DNA of 64,000 nt from Pseudomonas sp. ADAK13 (GTDB lineage: Bacteria; Pseudomonadota; Gammaproteobacteria; Pseudomonadales; Pseudomonadaceae). The stretch covers positions 4,402,001 to 4,466,000 of the forward strand of contig NZ_CP052860.1 in assembly GCF_012935715.1 (NCBI RefSeq), given 5' to 3'. Position numbers and translations under genes: made by a program. The notes beneath the pieces are model-generated. The model was not told where the DNA came from, searched no databases, and saw only the letters and a list, made by a program, of their open reading frames with translations. Below, one piece after another: positions 55,926-64,000 of this stretch (the stretch's first letter is position 1; every line of letters starts with the position of its first letter).

Positions 55926-58487
55926 ATGGTTCAAGTTCGCAAACTGGTGTTAGCAATAGCGGCCGCCTCGGCGCTGTCCTCCGGTATGGCGCAAGCACTG
56001 CAACTTGGGGAGATGACCCTCAAGTCGAAGCTGAACCAGCCGCTGTCGGTGGAAATCGAGTTGCTCGACGTCGGTGGCCTGACCGCCTCCGAGATCACCC
56101 CCAGCCTGGCGTCGTCCCAGGCCTTCGTGGATGCGGGCGTCGATCGCCAGGCGTTCCTGAACGACCTGACCTTCACCCCGGTGATCAACCCCAACGGCCG
56201 CAGCGTGGTGCGTGTCACGTCCAGCAAGCCGCTGCCTGATTCCTACGTACGGTTCCTGCTGCAAGTGCAATGGCCCAACGGCCGGCTGATGCGCGACTAC
56301 AGCGTGTTGCTGGACCCGGCCAAGTTCGATCAGTCGACCCCGGCGGCCGGTGCACCAGCAGCGGCGCCCGCGCCACGCCTGAACTCGCCAGCCACCGCGC
56401 CGACAATCAGCAAAGCCAAGGAACACACCACGACTTCCCGCGATACATTGTGGGAAATCGCCGCGAAGAACCGCAATGGCGCCTCGGTGCAGCAAACCAT
56501 GCTGGCCATTCAGGCGCTGAACCCTGACGCCTTTATCGATGGCAACATCAACCGCATGAAAACCGGCCAGGTCCTGCGCCTGCCGGACTCGGGCCAGAGC
56601 ACCAGCCTGCCGCAGCCCCAGGCGATTGCTGAAGTAACTGCGCAAAACGCTGCGTGGCGCGAAGGTCGTCGCGGTGGCAATCAGCTCGCCGGCAAGGCGC
56701 AACTGGACGCCACCAAGCGTACCCAGGCGGGTAATGCACCGTCCCAGGCCAATACCAAGGACAATTTGAGCCTGGTCTCGGCCGAAGCGGCCAAGAAGGG
56801 CGTAAAAGGCGGCGCAGGTGACAGCCGTGCCCTGAACAACAAGCTGGCGGTGACCCAGGAAAGCCTGGATTCGACCCGGCGCGAAAATGAAGAACTGAAA
56901 AGCCGCATGGCTGACCTGCAGAGTCAGTTGGACAAGCTGCAGCGGCTGATCGAGCTCAAGAACAATCAGCTGGCCAAGTTGCAGGCCCCGGGTGGCGCTG
57001 CGGCGCAGCCTGCTGCTCCGGCTGCAATGCCGGCCGAGCTGGCTGCACAACCGGCCGCGCCGGCGGCTGCCGCAACCCCGGTGGCTGCGCCGGTCGAGAC
57101 GCCGGTCAAGGCTGATGCGGCACCGGCTACCACCGAAGGCAAATTCAACGACCTGCTGACCAACCCGATCGTGCTCGGCGTGATCGGCGGCGCGGCAGGT
57201 TTGCTGGTGCTGTTGCTTCTGCTGCTGTGGGCCCGTCATCGCAACGCGCGCCTTGAAGAAGAAAAACACCTGCGCATGGCGCGGGCCCTGGCTGAAGAGC
57301 CGGAGTTCGCACCGAACATCGATCATGATTTGCCGTCCGACAGTTTCGAAGGCCTTGATGTACCGCCGCCGAACGTCAAGCTGGCGCCAGCTCCAGCGGC
57401 AGTCGTTGCACCGGTGGTGGCTCCTGTCGTTGCGCCGGTTGTCGCCCCGGTTGCTGCCGAGCGTCCAGCCGACGCCCTGGCACAAGCCCAGTCGCACATC
57501 GATCGTGGTCACCTGAACCAGGCCGCTGAAGTGCTGGAAGAGGCGATCAAGCAAGAGCCTGCCCGCAGCGACCTGCGTCTCAAACTGATGGAAGTGCACG
57601 GTTTGCAGGGCAACAAGGACGGGTTTGTCACTCAGGAGCGCCAACTGGTCGCCAACGGCGACAATCACGCCCAGGTTGAACAGCTGAAAAGCCGCTTTCC
57701 GGCCATGGCTGTGCTCGCGGCGGGTGTCAGTGCTGCCGTTGCTGCGGCGGCCCTCGACGCCCAGTACGTCAAGGACCTGCTCAAGGACGAGCCCGCGCCG
57801 CCTGCACCCGCGCCGGAACCTGCGCCGGAGCTGGACGCGTTTGACACCGATTTCGACCTGAGCCTGGACGACCTGGAGGCTGCTTCCCCGGCCGTGGTCA
57901 ACCCCGAGTCGGACGACCTGAGCTTTGAGTCCGTGCTGCAACAGCAGGCCGAGGCCAAGGCCAGCGAAGAAGACCTCTCGGACTTCGACCTGGACCTGCA
58001 ACTCGATCCGCCATCGTCGACCCAGTCCGACGACGACTTCCTCTCCGGCCTTGAAGACCCGCTGAAGGACCTGCCACCGGTGGAGCCGCCGACCCTGACG
58101 CCGACCGACCTGGACGACCTCGACCTGCCGGAAGACTTCGACCTGTCCCTGGCCGACGAGCCCGAAGCGCCTGCAGCGGCCAAGCCGGACGCGTTCGCCT
58201 CGGAGCTTGACGACGTCAACGCCGAGCTGGATCGCCTGTCGCAAAGCCTGGAACATCCGCCGATCGAGCCGTCCTTTACCGCCGAAGACGCGGCGCTGGG
58301 TGGCGACGAGCCGGAGTTCGACTTCCTCTCCGGCACCGACGAAGTGGCGACCAAGCTCGACCTGGCCCAGGCCTACATCGACATGGGTGACGCCGACGGC
58401 GCGCGGGATATCCTGGCCGAAGTGTTGAATGAAGGTGATGACGGTCAGAAAGGCGAAGCCAAGGAAATGCTCGGCCGGCTGGCTTGA
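55926..58487 (+). CDS. fimV: FimV, polar/type IV pilus assembly protein
   Basis: 853 residues from ATG 55926. Signal peptide (VRKLVLAIAAASALSSGMAQ), FimV N-domain (LQLGEMTLKSKLNQPLSVEI), a LysM peptidoglycan-binding segment (about 175-230, DTLWEIAAKNRNGASVQQTM), a coiled coil (about 310-355), Ala/Pro-rich linker, one membrane helix (about 416-436), and an acidic cytoplasmic tail ending in the FimV C-terminal motif (TKLDLAQAYIDMGDADGARD). Needed for pilin secretion and polar cyclic-AMP signalling in P. aeruginosa. Confidence 0.95.
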   Translation: MVQVRKLVLAIAAASALSSGMAQALQLGEMTLKSKLNQPLSVEIELLDVGGLTASEITPSLASSQAFVDAGVDRQAFLNDLTFTPVINPNGRSVVRVTSSKPLPDSYVRFLLQVQWPNGRLMRDYSVLLDPAKFDQSTPAAGAPAAAPAPRLNSPATAPTISKAKEHTTTSRDTLWEIAAKNRNGASVQQTMLAIQALNPDAFIDGNINRMKTGQVLRLPDSGQSTSLPQPQAIAEVTAQNAAWREGRRGGNQLAGKAQLDATKRTQAGNAPSQANTKDNLSLVSAEAAKKGVKGGAGDSRALNNKLAVTQESLDSTRRENEELKSRMADLQSQLDKLQRLIELKNNQLAKLQAPGGAAAQPAAPAAMPAELAAQPAAPAAAATPVAAPVETPVKADAAPATTEGKFNDLLTNPIVLGVIGGAAGLLVLLLLLLWARHRNARLEEEKHLRMARALAEEPEFAPNIDHDLPSDSFEGLDVPPPNVKLAPAPAAVVAPVVAPVVAPVVAPVAAERPADALAQAQSHIDRGHLNQAAEVLEEAIKQEPARSDLRLKLMEVHGLQGNKDGFVTQERQLVANGDNHAQVEQLKSRFPAMAVLAAGVSAAVAAAALDAQYVKDLLKDEPAPPAPAPEPAPELDAFDTDFDLSLDDLEAASPAVVNPESDDLSFESVLQQQAEAKASEEDLSDFDLDLQLDPPSSTQSDDDFLSGLEDPLKDLPPVEPPTLTPTDLDDLDLPEDFDLSLADEPEAPAAAKPDAFASELDDVNAELDRLSQSLEHPPIEPSFTAEDAALGGDEPEFDFLSGTDEVATKLDLAQAYIDMGDADGARDILAEVLNEGDDGQKGEAKEMLGRLA

Positions 58488-58504
58488 TACATCCGGCGAA
58501 CACC

Positions 58505-58529
58505 ACGGCAGCCTTCGGGCTGCCGTTTT
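58505..58529 (+). terminator. Terminator after fimV
   Basis: ACGGCAGCC (58505-58513), loop TTCG, GGCTGCCGT (58518-58526), then T run. Confidence 0.85.
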
Positions 58530-58643
58530 GTTTTCCGGGCACCAAACTCATGGCGTCCCCGGCGCGCGGCCTTATAATGGCCGCCTTTGCGCAACTCATC
58601 AGGCTCTCAGTTCTTGGCAAATATAGATAACGCGGCCGCCGAA

Positions 58644-59468
58644 ATGGCGGCCGCAGGCTTTTTCAGAATCGCCCTGGGCGTGGAATACAAAGGCTCGCGC
58701 TATCGTGGCTGGCAACGCCAGGCCTCCGGCGTGCCGACGGTGCAGGAAACCCTGGAGAAGGCCCTGTCGAAAGTCGCCGACTCGCCGGTCTCGCTGATGT
58801 GTGCCGGGCGTACCGACGCCGGTGTACACGCTTGCGGGCAAGTGGTGCACTTTGACACCCAGGCCGAGCGCACGATGAAGGCGTGGGTCATGGGCGCCAA
58901 TATCAATTTGCCCCACGACGTCAGCGTCAGTTGGGCCAAGGTGATGCCGGCGCACTTTCATGCGCGCTTCAAGGCCATCGCCCGGCGTTATCGCTATGTG
59001 ATCTACAACGATCAGATCCGCCCGGCGCACCTCAACGAAGAAATCACCTGGAACCACCGCCCGCTGGACGCCGAGCGTATGGCTGAGGCGGCCCAGCATC
59101 TGGTGGGCATCCACGATTTCAGCGCGTTTCGTGCCGGCCAGTGCCAGGCCAAGTCGCCGATCAAGGAAGTTCATCACCTGCGGGTGACCCGCCACGGCAA
59201 GATGATCGTCCTGGATATCCGCGCCGGTGCCTTCCTGCACCATATGGTGCGCAATATCGCCGGGGTACTGATGACCATCGGTACCGGCGAGCGTCCGGTG
59301 GAGTGGGCCAAAGAAGTGCTGGAAAGCCGTGTTCGCCGCACCGGTGGCGTCACGGCGCATCCGTTCGGCCTGTACCTGGTGGATGTGGAGTACCGCGACG
59401 AGTTCGAATTGCCGCAGCGGTTCATCGGGCCACACTTCCTCACAGGTTTCAGCGAACTTGGCGGCTGA
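58644..59468 (+). CDS. truA: tRNA pseudouridine(38-40) synthase
   Basis: 274 residues from ATG 58644; an upstream frame with TTG 58614 or 58587 is possible, and a TATAAT-like box at 58572 suggests transcription begins near there. The catalytic Asp is in CAGRTDAGVHACGQVVHFDT. FRAGQCQAKSP and FLHHMVRNIAGVLMTIG are also typical. Modifies the anticodon arm of many tRNAs. Confidence 0.94.
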   Translation: MAAAGFFRIALGVEYKGSRYRGWQRQASGVPTVQETLEKALSKVADSPVSLMCAGRTDAGVHACGQVVHFDTQAERTMKAWVMGANINLPHDVSVSWAKVMPAHFHARFKAIARRYRYVIYNDQIRPAHLNEEITWNHRPLDAERMAEAAQHLVGIHDFSAFRAGQCQAKSPIKEVHHLRVTRHGKMIVLDIRAGAFLHHMVRNIAGVLMTIGTGERPVEWAKEVLESRVRRTGGVTAHPFGLYLVDVEYRDEFELPQRFIGPHFLTGFSELGG

Positions 59469-59531
59469 CGCCCTCAAAAGCATTTGTTACCATCCGGGAC
59501 TTTCCCGGACACGCCCTGAGGTTTCATCGAC

Positions 59532-60164
59532 ATGTCTGCCGTTCGCAGCAAGATTTGCGGGATTACCCGCATAGAAGACGCGTTGGCGGCGGTCGAGGCG
59601 GGGGCCGATGCCATCGGTTTTGTGTTTTATGCCAAAAGCCCGCGGGCGGTGAATGTGTTGCAGGCGCGGGCAATCATTGCCGCGTTGCCGCCGTTCGTGA
59701 CCACCGTGGGGTTGTTCGTCAACGCCAGCCGCTGCGAACTCAATGAAACCCTCGATGCCGTGCAACTCGACATGCTGCAGTTCCATGGCGATGAAAGCCC
59801 TGACGAGTGCGAAAGCTATCAGCGCCCGTATATCAAGGCGCTGCGGGTCAAGGCCGGCGACGATATTGCGGCGGTGTGCGCTGCTTACACTGGTGCCCGC
59901 GGGGTTCTTCTCGACACCTACGTCGAAGGCGTTCCCGGCGGCACCGGCGAAGCGTTCGACTGGTCGTTGATTCCCGAAGGCTTGAGCAAGCCGATCATCC
60001 TGGCGGGAGGCCTGAACCCGGGCAACGTGGCAGGCGCCATCCGGCAGGTTCGGCCGTACGCGGTGGACGTCAGCGGCGGGGTGGAGCAGGGCAAGGGCAT
60101 CAAGGATCACGCAAAGATTCGCGCATTCATGCAAGCCGTGCGCGACAGCAGCGGGACGATGTGA
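59532..60164 (+). CDS. trpF: Phosphoribosylanthranilate isomerase
   Basis: 210 residues. [20 protein letters not shown] (about 7-26) with the active Cys, [12 protein letters not shown], and [20 protein letters not shown] with the active Asp further on ([15 protein letters not shown]). Third step from anthranilate in tryptophan synthesis; stands apart from other trp genes, as usual in Pseudomonas. Confidence 0.96.
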   Translation: MSAVRSKICGITRIEDALAAVEAGADAIGFVFYAKSPRAVNVLQARAIIAALPPFVTTVGLFVNASRCELNETLDAVQLDMLQFHGDESPDECESYQRPYIKALRVKAGDDIAAVCAAYTGARGVLLDTYVEGVPGGTGEAFDWSLIPEGLSKPIILAGGLNPGNVAGAIRQVRPYAVDVSGGVEQGKGIKDHAKIRAFMQAVRDSSGTM

Positions 60165-60407
60165 CGGCTGGCAGTCTGCCGCCGTCCATAACTACCACTG
60201 TGTAAAACAGCCCGGCGCCGCCTGTGGGAGGCCCGGAAATGAAGTGGCAACCCTGCACGGCAGGTTGTCTGGAAGGCTGAGGGCGCAGGCAGGAAATGGC
60301 AGGTCGAACGTCTGACCCCGTCCAGCTTGTGTCATCGCCACATATGAATTTAGCTCAAGGGCATACGCGGGGCTGTGTTCAAGCCACCGGTACTGGAGAA
60401 AGAAAGC

Positions 60408-61328
60408 ATGAGCAACTGGTTAGTAGACAAACTGATCCCCTCGATCATGCGTTCCGAGGTGAAGAAAAGCTCGGTTCCTGAAGGTCTTTGGCACAAGTGC
60501 CCTTCCTGCGACGCGGTGTTGTACCGCCCGGAGCTGGAAAAGACCCTGGACGTTTGCCCCAAGTGCAACCACCACATGCGTATCGGCGCCCGCGCCCGCA
60601 TTGATATCTTCCTCGATGCCGATGGTCGCTCCGAACTGGGCGCCGACCTGGAGCCGGTCGACCGTCTGAAATTCCGCGACGGCAAGAAGTACAAGGACCG
60701 CCTGACCGCTGCCCAGAAGCAGACCGGTGAGAAGGACGCGCTGATCTCCGTCAGCGGCAAGCTGCTGGGCATGCCGGTAGTGGTTTCTGCCTTCGAATTC
60801 TCCTTCATGGGCGGCTCCATGGGCGCCATCGTCGGTGAGCGTTTTGTACGTGCCGCCAACTACGCCCTGGAAAATCGTTGCCCGATGATCTGCTTCGCAG
60901 CCTCCGGCGGCGCGCGGATGCAGGAAGCACTGATTTCCCTGATGCAAATGGCCAAGACCTCTGCGGTACTGGCGCGTCTGCGTGAAGAAGGCATTCCGTT
61001 CATCTCCGTATTGACCGACCCGGTCTACGGCGGCGTGTCCGCCAGCCTGGCAATGCTGGGTGACGTGATCGTCGGTGAGCCAAAAGCCCTGATCGGTTTC
61101 GCCGGCCCGCGTGTTATCGAGCAAACCGTGCGCGAAAAACTGCCGGAAGGCTTCCAGCGCAGTGAGTTCCTGCTGGAGCATGGCGCGATCGACATGATCA
61201 TCGCCCGTTCCGAACTGCGTCCGCGCCTGGGTAACCTGCTGGCACAAATGATGGGCCTGCCGACGCCTGTGTACGTCGCGCCTAAAGTAGAACCGATTGT
61301 CGTGCCACCGGTGCCTGCAAACATATGA
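60408..61328 (+). CDS. accD: Acetyl-CoA carboxylase carboxyltransferase subunit beta
   Basis: 306 residues from ATG 60408. Zn finger CPSC...CPKC (about 28-50) and crotonase-like core ([37 protein letters not shown]). Makes malonyl-CoA with AccABC. Stop overlaps the folC start (ATGA). Confidence 0.97.
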   Translation: MSNWLVDKLIPSIMRSEVKKSSVPEGLWHKCPSCDAVLYRPELEKTLDVCPKCNHHMRIGARARIDIFLDADGRSELGADLEPVDRLKFRDGKKYKDRLTAAQKQTGEKDALISVSGKLLGMPVVVSAFEFSFMGGSMGAIVGERFVRAANYALENRCPMICFAASGGARMQEALISLMQMAKTSAVLARLREEGIPFISVLTDPVYGGVSASLAMLGDVIVGEPKALIGFAGPRVIEQTVREKLPEGFQRSEFLLEHGAIDMIIARSELRPRLGNLLAQMMGLPTPVYVAPKVEPIVVPPVPANI

Positions 61329-62632
61329 CCCAACGTACCCTGGGCGAATGGCTCGCCTACCTTGAGCAGTTGCATCCGTCAGCCATCGACATGGGCCTGG
61401 AGCGCTCGCAACAGGTAGCGACCCGCCTCGGGTTGGGCAGGCCGGCACCGCGTGTGATCACGGTGACCGGCACCAACGGCAAGGGCTCTACCTGCGCCTT
61501 TGTCGCCGCCTTGCTGCAAGCCCAGGGCTTGAAGGTCGGCGTGTACAACTCGCCGCACCTGCTGCGCTACAACGAGCGGGTGCAACTCAATGGCGTCGAA
61601 GCCACTGACGAGCAACTCTGCGAAGCCTTCGCCGCACTCGATGCCGGGCGTGGCGAAATTTCCCTGACGTATTTCGAGATGGGCACCCTTGCGGCGTTCT
61701 GGCTGTTCGAGCGTGCGCAACTCGATGTGGTGGTACTGGAAGTCGGCTTGGGCGGGCGTCTGGACACGGTCAATGTGGTGGATGCCGACCTGGCGCTGAT
61801 CACCAGCATTGGTGTCGACCACGCCGACTACCTGGGTAACACCCGTGAATCCGTGGCCTATGAAAAGGCCGGGATCTTCCGCCAGGGCAAGCCTGCACTG
61901 TGCGGTGACCTCGACCCGCCGCATACCTTGCTGGACAAGGTGCGTGAGCTGGATTGCCCGTTCTTCCTGCGTGGGCGTGAGTTCAATTTCGAGGTCGGTG
62001 ACCAGTATTGGCAGTGGCGCGGGCTTGATGCGCGTGGCCAGACCGTTGAATTGCGTGACCTGCCGCTGCTGAACCTGCCGATGGAAAACGCCGCGCTCGC
62101 GCTGCAAGCCTACCTGTTGCTGGATTTGCCCTGGCATGCCGAGCAGATTGCCGCTACGTTGCAGGCTACTCGGGTGGTAGGGCGTCTTGATCGACGAGCC
62201 TTCGACTGGAAGGGCAAGCGCCTGAATCTGCTGCTGGATGTGGGGCATAACCCTCACGCCGCTGAATACCTGGCCAAGCGCCTGGCGCGCACGCCACCTG
62301 CCGGTCGCCGACTGGCGGTGTTCGGCTTGCTGGCCGACAAGGACCTGGAGGGCGTGGTTGCGCCGTTGCTGGGCAACGTTCAGGCCTGGGCGGTTGCACC
62401 GCTGGATACACCGCGCAGTCGTCCTGCTGTCGAGTTGCAGGTGGCGTTACAGAACCTTGGTGCGTCGGTGACGTCCCATGCAAGCGTGACAGCCGCCCTG
62501 GAAGCCCAGTGCGCGATTGCGACGCCTGAGGATGAGATTCTGTTGTTCGGATCATTTTATTGTGTTGCCGAGGCACTCGAGTGGTTGGCCCGGCGCTCCA
62601 CGGAGGAAGCTGCACATGGCATTACTGGATAG
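61325..62632 (+). CDS. folC: Bifunctional folylpolyglutamate synthase/dihydrofolate synthase
   Basis: 435 residues. P-loop [20 protein letters not shown] (about 47-66), then [19 protein letters not shown]. Adds glutamate to folates. Overlaps accD by 4 bases and dedD by 17 bases, so the three are translationally linked. Confidence 0.96.
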   Translation: MTQRTLGEWLAYLEQLHPSAIDMGLERSQQVATRLGLGRPAPRVITVTGTNGKGSTCAFVAALLQAQGLKVGVYNSPHLLRYNERVQLNGVEATDEQLCEAFAALDAGRGEISLTYFEMGTLAAFWLFERAQLDVVVLEVGLGGRLDTVNVVDADLALITSIGVDHADYLGNTRESVAYEKAGIFRQGKPALCGDLDPPHTLLDKVRELDCPFFLRGREFNFEVGDQYWQWRGLDARGQTVELRDLPLLNLPMENAALALQAYLLLDLPWHAEQIAATLQATRVVGRLDRRAFDWKGKRLNLLLDVGHNPHAAEYLAKRLARTPPAGRRLAVFGLLADKDLEGVVAPLLGNVQAWAVAPLDTPRSRPAVELQVALQNLGASVTSHASVTAALEAQCAIATPEDEILLFGSFYCVAEALEWLARRSTEEAAHGITG

Positions 62633-63278
62633 CGCATACAAGCAGCGAATGGTCGGAGCCCTGGTTCTGGTGGCGTTGGCGGTGATTTTTCTGCCGATGC
62701 TGTTTTCCCGTCAGGACGAGCAACGCCAGGTGACCGTTGAAGCCCCGGCTGCGCCCCAGGCGCCGGCGGTGCCTCAGGTTCAGGTTGAGCCGGTGGTGGT
62801 TCCCGAGCCGCAAGCGCTGCCGGAAGAAGAGCCGGTACCGACCGACGATGAAGTCGCTGCACAGCAGGCGCCGTCGATGCCGGTTCAGCCGAGCGTACCG
62901 GTGGTCAAGCCTGCGCCTGCTGCTCCGGCGGTTGTGGCCAAGCCAGCAGTGCCGGCGCCAGCACCAAAACCTGTGGCGCCGCAGCCGGCGGCACCGGGCA
63001 AGCCGGACGTGGGTCAGAGCCGTATTGACCCGAATGGCTTGCCGATCAGTTGGTCTATCCAACTGGCCAGCCTGGCTAACCGTGAAAGTGCTGATGCGTT
63101 GCAGAAGAAGCTGCGCACCCAGGGTTACAACGCCTATATCCGCAGCGCCGACGGCAAGAACCGGGTCTTTATCGGGCCGTTGATCGAGCGCGCCGAAGCC
63201 GATCGCCTGCGGGACTTGCTGGATCGCCAGCAGAACCTGAAGGGTTTTGTGGTTCGCTTCCAGCCAGAGCGCGGTTAA
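62616..63278 (+). CDS. dedD: SPOR domain protein DedD
   Basis: 220 residues from ATG 62616 (GGAGGAAG upstream). One N-terminal membrane helix (about 12-31), Pro/Ala-rich linker, and a C-terminal SPOR domain (SIQLASLANRESADALQKKL, VFIGPLIERAEAD) that binds denuded septal peptidoglycan. Cell-division accessory protein. Confidence 0.92.
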   Translation: MALLDSAYKQRMVGALVLVALAVIFLPMLFSRQDEQRQVTVEAPAAPQAPAVPQVQVEPVVVPEPQALPEEEPVPTDDEVAAQQAPSMPVQPSVPVVKPAPAAPAVVAKPAVPAPAPKPVAPQPAAPGKPDVGQSRIDPNGLPISWSIQLASLANRESADALQKKLRTQGYNAYIRSADGKNRVFIGPLIERAEADRLRDLLDRQQNLKGFVVRFQPERG

Positions 63279-63281
63279 AAC

Positions 63282-63347
63282 AGTAGGAGCCGGCTTGCCG
63301 GCGATGGCGTCCTTGAGGCCGCCATCGCCGGAAAGCCGGCTTCTTCA
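63282..63347. repeat. REP-type pair between dedD and cvpA
   Basis: GTAGGAGCCGGCTTGCCGGC (63283) faces GCCGGAAAGCCGGCTTCTTC; same family as 20276-20374, with a mismatch at the second tip. Confidence 0.8.
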
Positions 63348-63453
63348 TTTATCTGGCGCAACTCATTGATTTCAAATGCACTGCCAATCACAGCTTACCG
63401 ATAGCCCGGCGCTCTGCTAAAATGCGCCGCCTTATCCGTCTGTAGGCTGAACT

Positions 63454-64000
63454 GTGCCATTTACCTGGGTTGACTGGGCGATCGTTGCAATCGTCGCCAT
63501 CTCCGCTTTGATCAGTCTAAGCCGCGGCTTCGTTAAAGAAGCTCTGTCGTTGCTGACATGGATCATCGCAGGGGTTGTAGCCTGGATGTTCGGCGGTTCA
63601 TTGTCGGTTTACCTGGCCGGATATATCGAGACACCTTCGGCTCGCGTCATCGCGGGCTGCGCCATCATGTTCATCGCCACGTTGTTGGTGGGGGCAATGG
63701 TCAATTATCTTATCGGCGAATTGATACGCGTCACCGGCCTCTCCGGGACCGATCGATTTCTCGGCATGGCCTTCGGCGCCGCACGTGGCGGCTTGCTGGT
63801 GGTTGTGGCGGTCGGGCTGTTGAGCCTGGGGCCGGTACAGCAGGATTCGTGGTGGCAGGAGTCTGTACTCGTGCCAAAATTTCTATTGGTTGCAGATTGG
63901 TCCAAAAACCTCATTTTGGGGTGGAGCAGTCAGTGGCTGGCCAGCGGGATCAGCGTACCCGCTGATCTTCCGTTCAAGGAACACCTCTTGCCGGCCAAAA
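63454..64000 (+). CDS. cvpA: CvpA family membrane protein, C-terminus beyond the window
   Basis: Frame open from GTG 63454 to the window end with no stop; at least 182 residues. Family start PFTWVDWAIVAIVAISALIS, then SRGFVKEALSLLTWIIAGVV, and four or so membrane helices. Colicin V production/purine-regulated membrane protein; purF normally follows. The 3' end is not visible. Confidence 0.9.
   Translation, partial: MPFTWVDWAIVAIVAISALISLSRGFVKEALSLLTWIIAGVVAWMFGGSLSVYLAGYIETPSARVIAGCAIMFIATLLVGAMVNYLIGELIRVTGLSGTDRFLGMAFGAARGGLLVVVAVGLLSLGPVQQDSWWQESVLVPKFLLVADWSKNLILGWSSQWLASGISVPADLPFKEHLLPAK

Noticed and set aside
55950-58256. 768-codon frame opposite fimV
   Set aside because: Antisense shadow of low-complexity Ala/Pro codons.

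Overview
The window looks like chromosome of a Pseudomonas fluorescens-group bacterium. The signs are the gene order leuC-leuD-methyltransferase-leuB-asd-asd paralogue-fimV-truA-trpF-accD-folC-dedD-cvpA, uvrB beside an aromatic aminotransferase, gltX followed by tRNA-Ala/tRNA-Glu pairs, a DUF6124 protein, and several families of REP-like palindromes typical of fluorescent pseudomonads. The species call is an inference from gene order and repeats; no database search was run.

Layout. 1-4.9 kb: the end of msrA, an elaborate REP array, and a three-subunit molybdenum aldehyde/isoquinoline-type dehydrogenase (2Fe-2S, Tat-exported Moco subunit, triheme cytochrome c). 5-16 kb: an accessory island, visibly more AT-rich in parts, with a lipoprotein, a GNAT acetyltransferase plus a fragment of a second copy, a DMT exporter, a lipoyl-domain/TIR-domain fusion protein, a DUF5343 + Swt1-like HEPN operon, an AvcD-like anti-phage deoxycytidine deaminase whose frame breaks at an A9 run, a DUF3800-like protein, an unknown membrane protein, and a duplicated small-gene region. 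Several of these genes are bordered by related hairpins (GGGTCAGACC; GGnGGATTTATT...AATAGATCCnCCCC). 16.6-27.2 kb: small lipoproteins, TspO, hydrolase, a Cys-repeat exported protein, cytochrome c, RibD-type deaminase, YeeE/YedE transporter, a methyltransferase/TetR pair with two operators, and a sad/LysR (PtrR-like) divergent pair. 27.5-28.8 kb: a complete IS3-family element with a 3-bp target duplication. 28.8-40.5 kb: housekeeping genes (aromatic aminotransferase, uvrB, emrAB-type pump, gltX, duplicated tRNA-Ala/tRNA-Glu, TetR-hydrolase-thioesterase, dusC). 40.9-44.8 kb: three genes behind a clear hrp box (GGAACT-N15-CCACGAA), probably substrates of a type III secretion system. Two of them carry a papain-like Cys/His domain. 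44.8-64 kb: a five-PAS GGDEF-EAL protein, a LysR regulator, leucine and aspartate-family biosynthesis, fimV, and the truA-cvpA block, which runs off the window end.

Best candidates for undescribed biology are (1) the lipoyl-TIR fusion at 8820-9590, an apparent immune effector with an E2-type swinging-arm domain, and (2) the HrpL-type operon at 40.9-44.8 kb, including a protein with one degenerate and one intact copy of the same Cys-protease-like domain. The A9-interrupted deaminase is either a decayed defence gene or one expressed by slippage.
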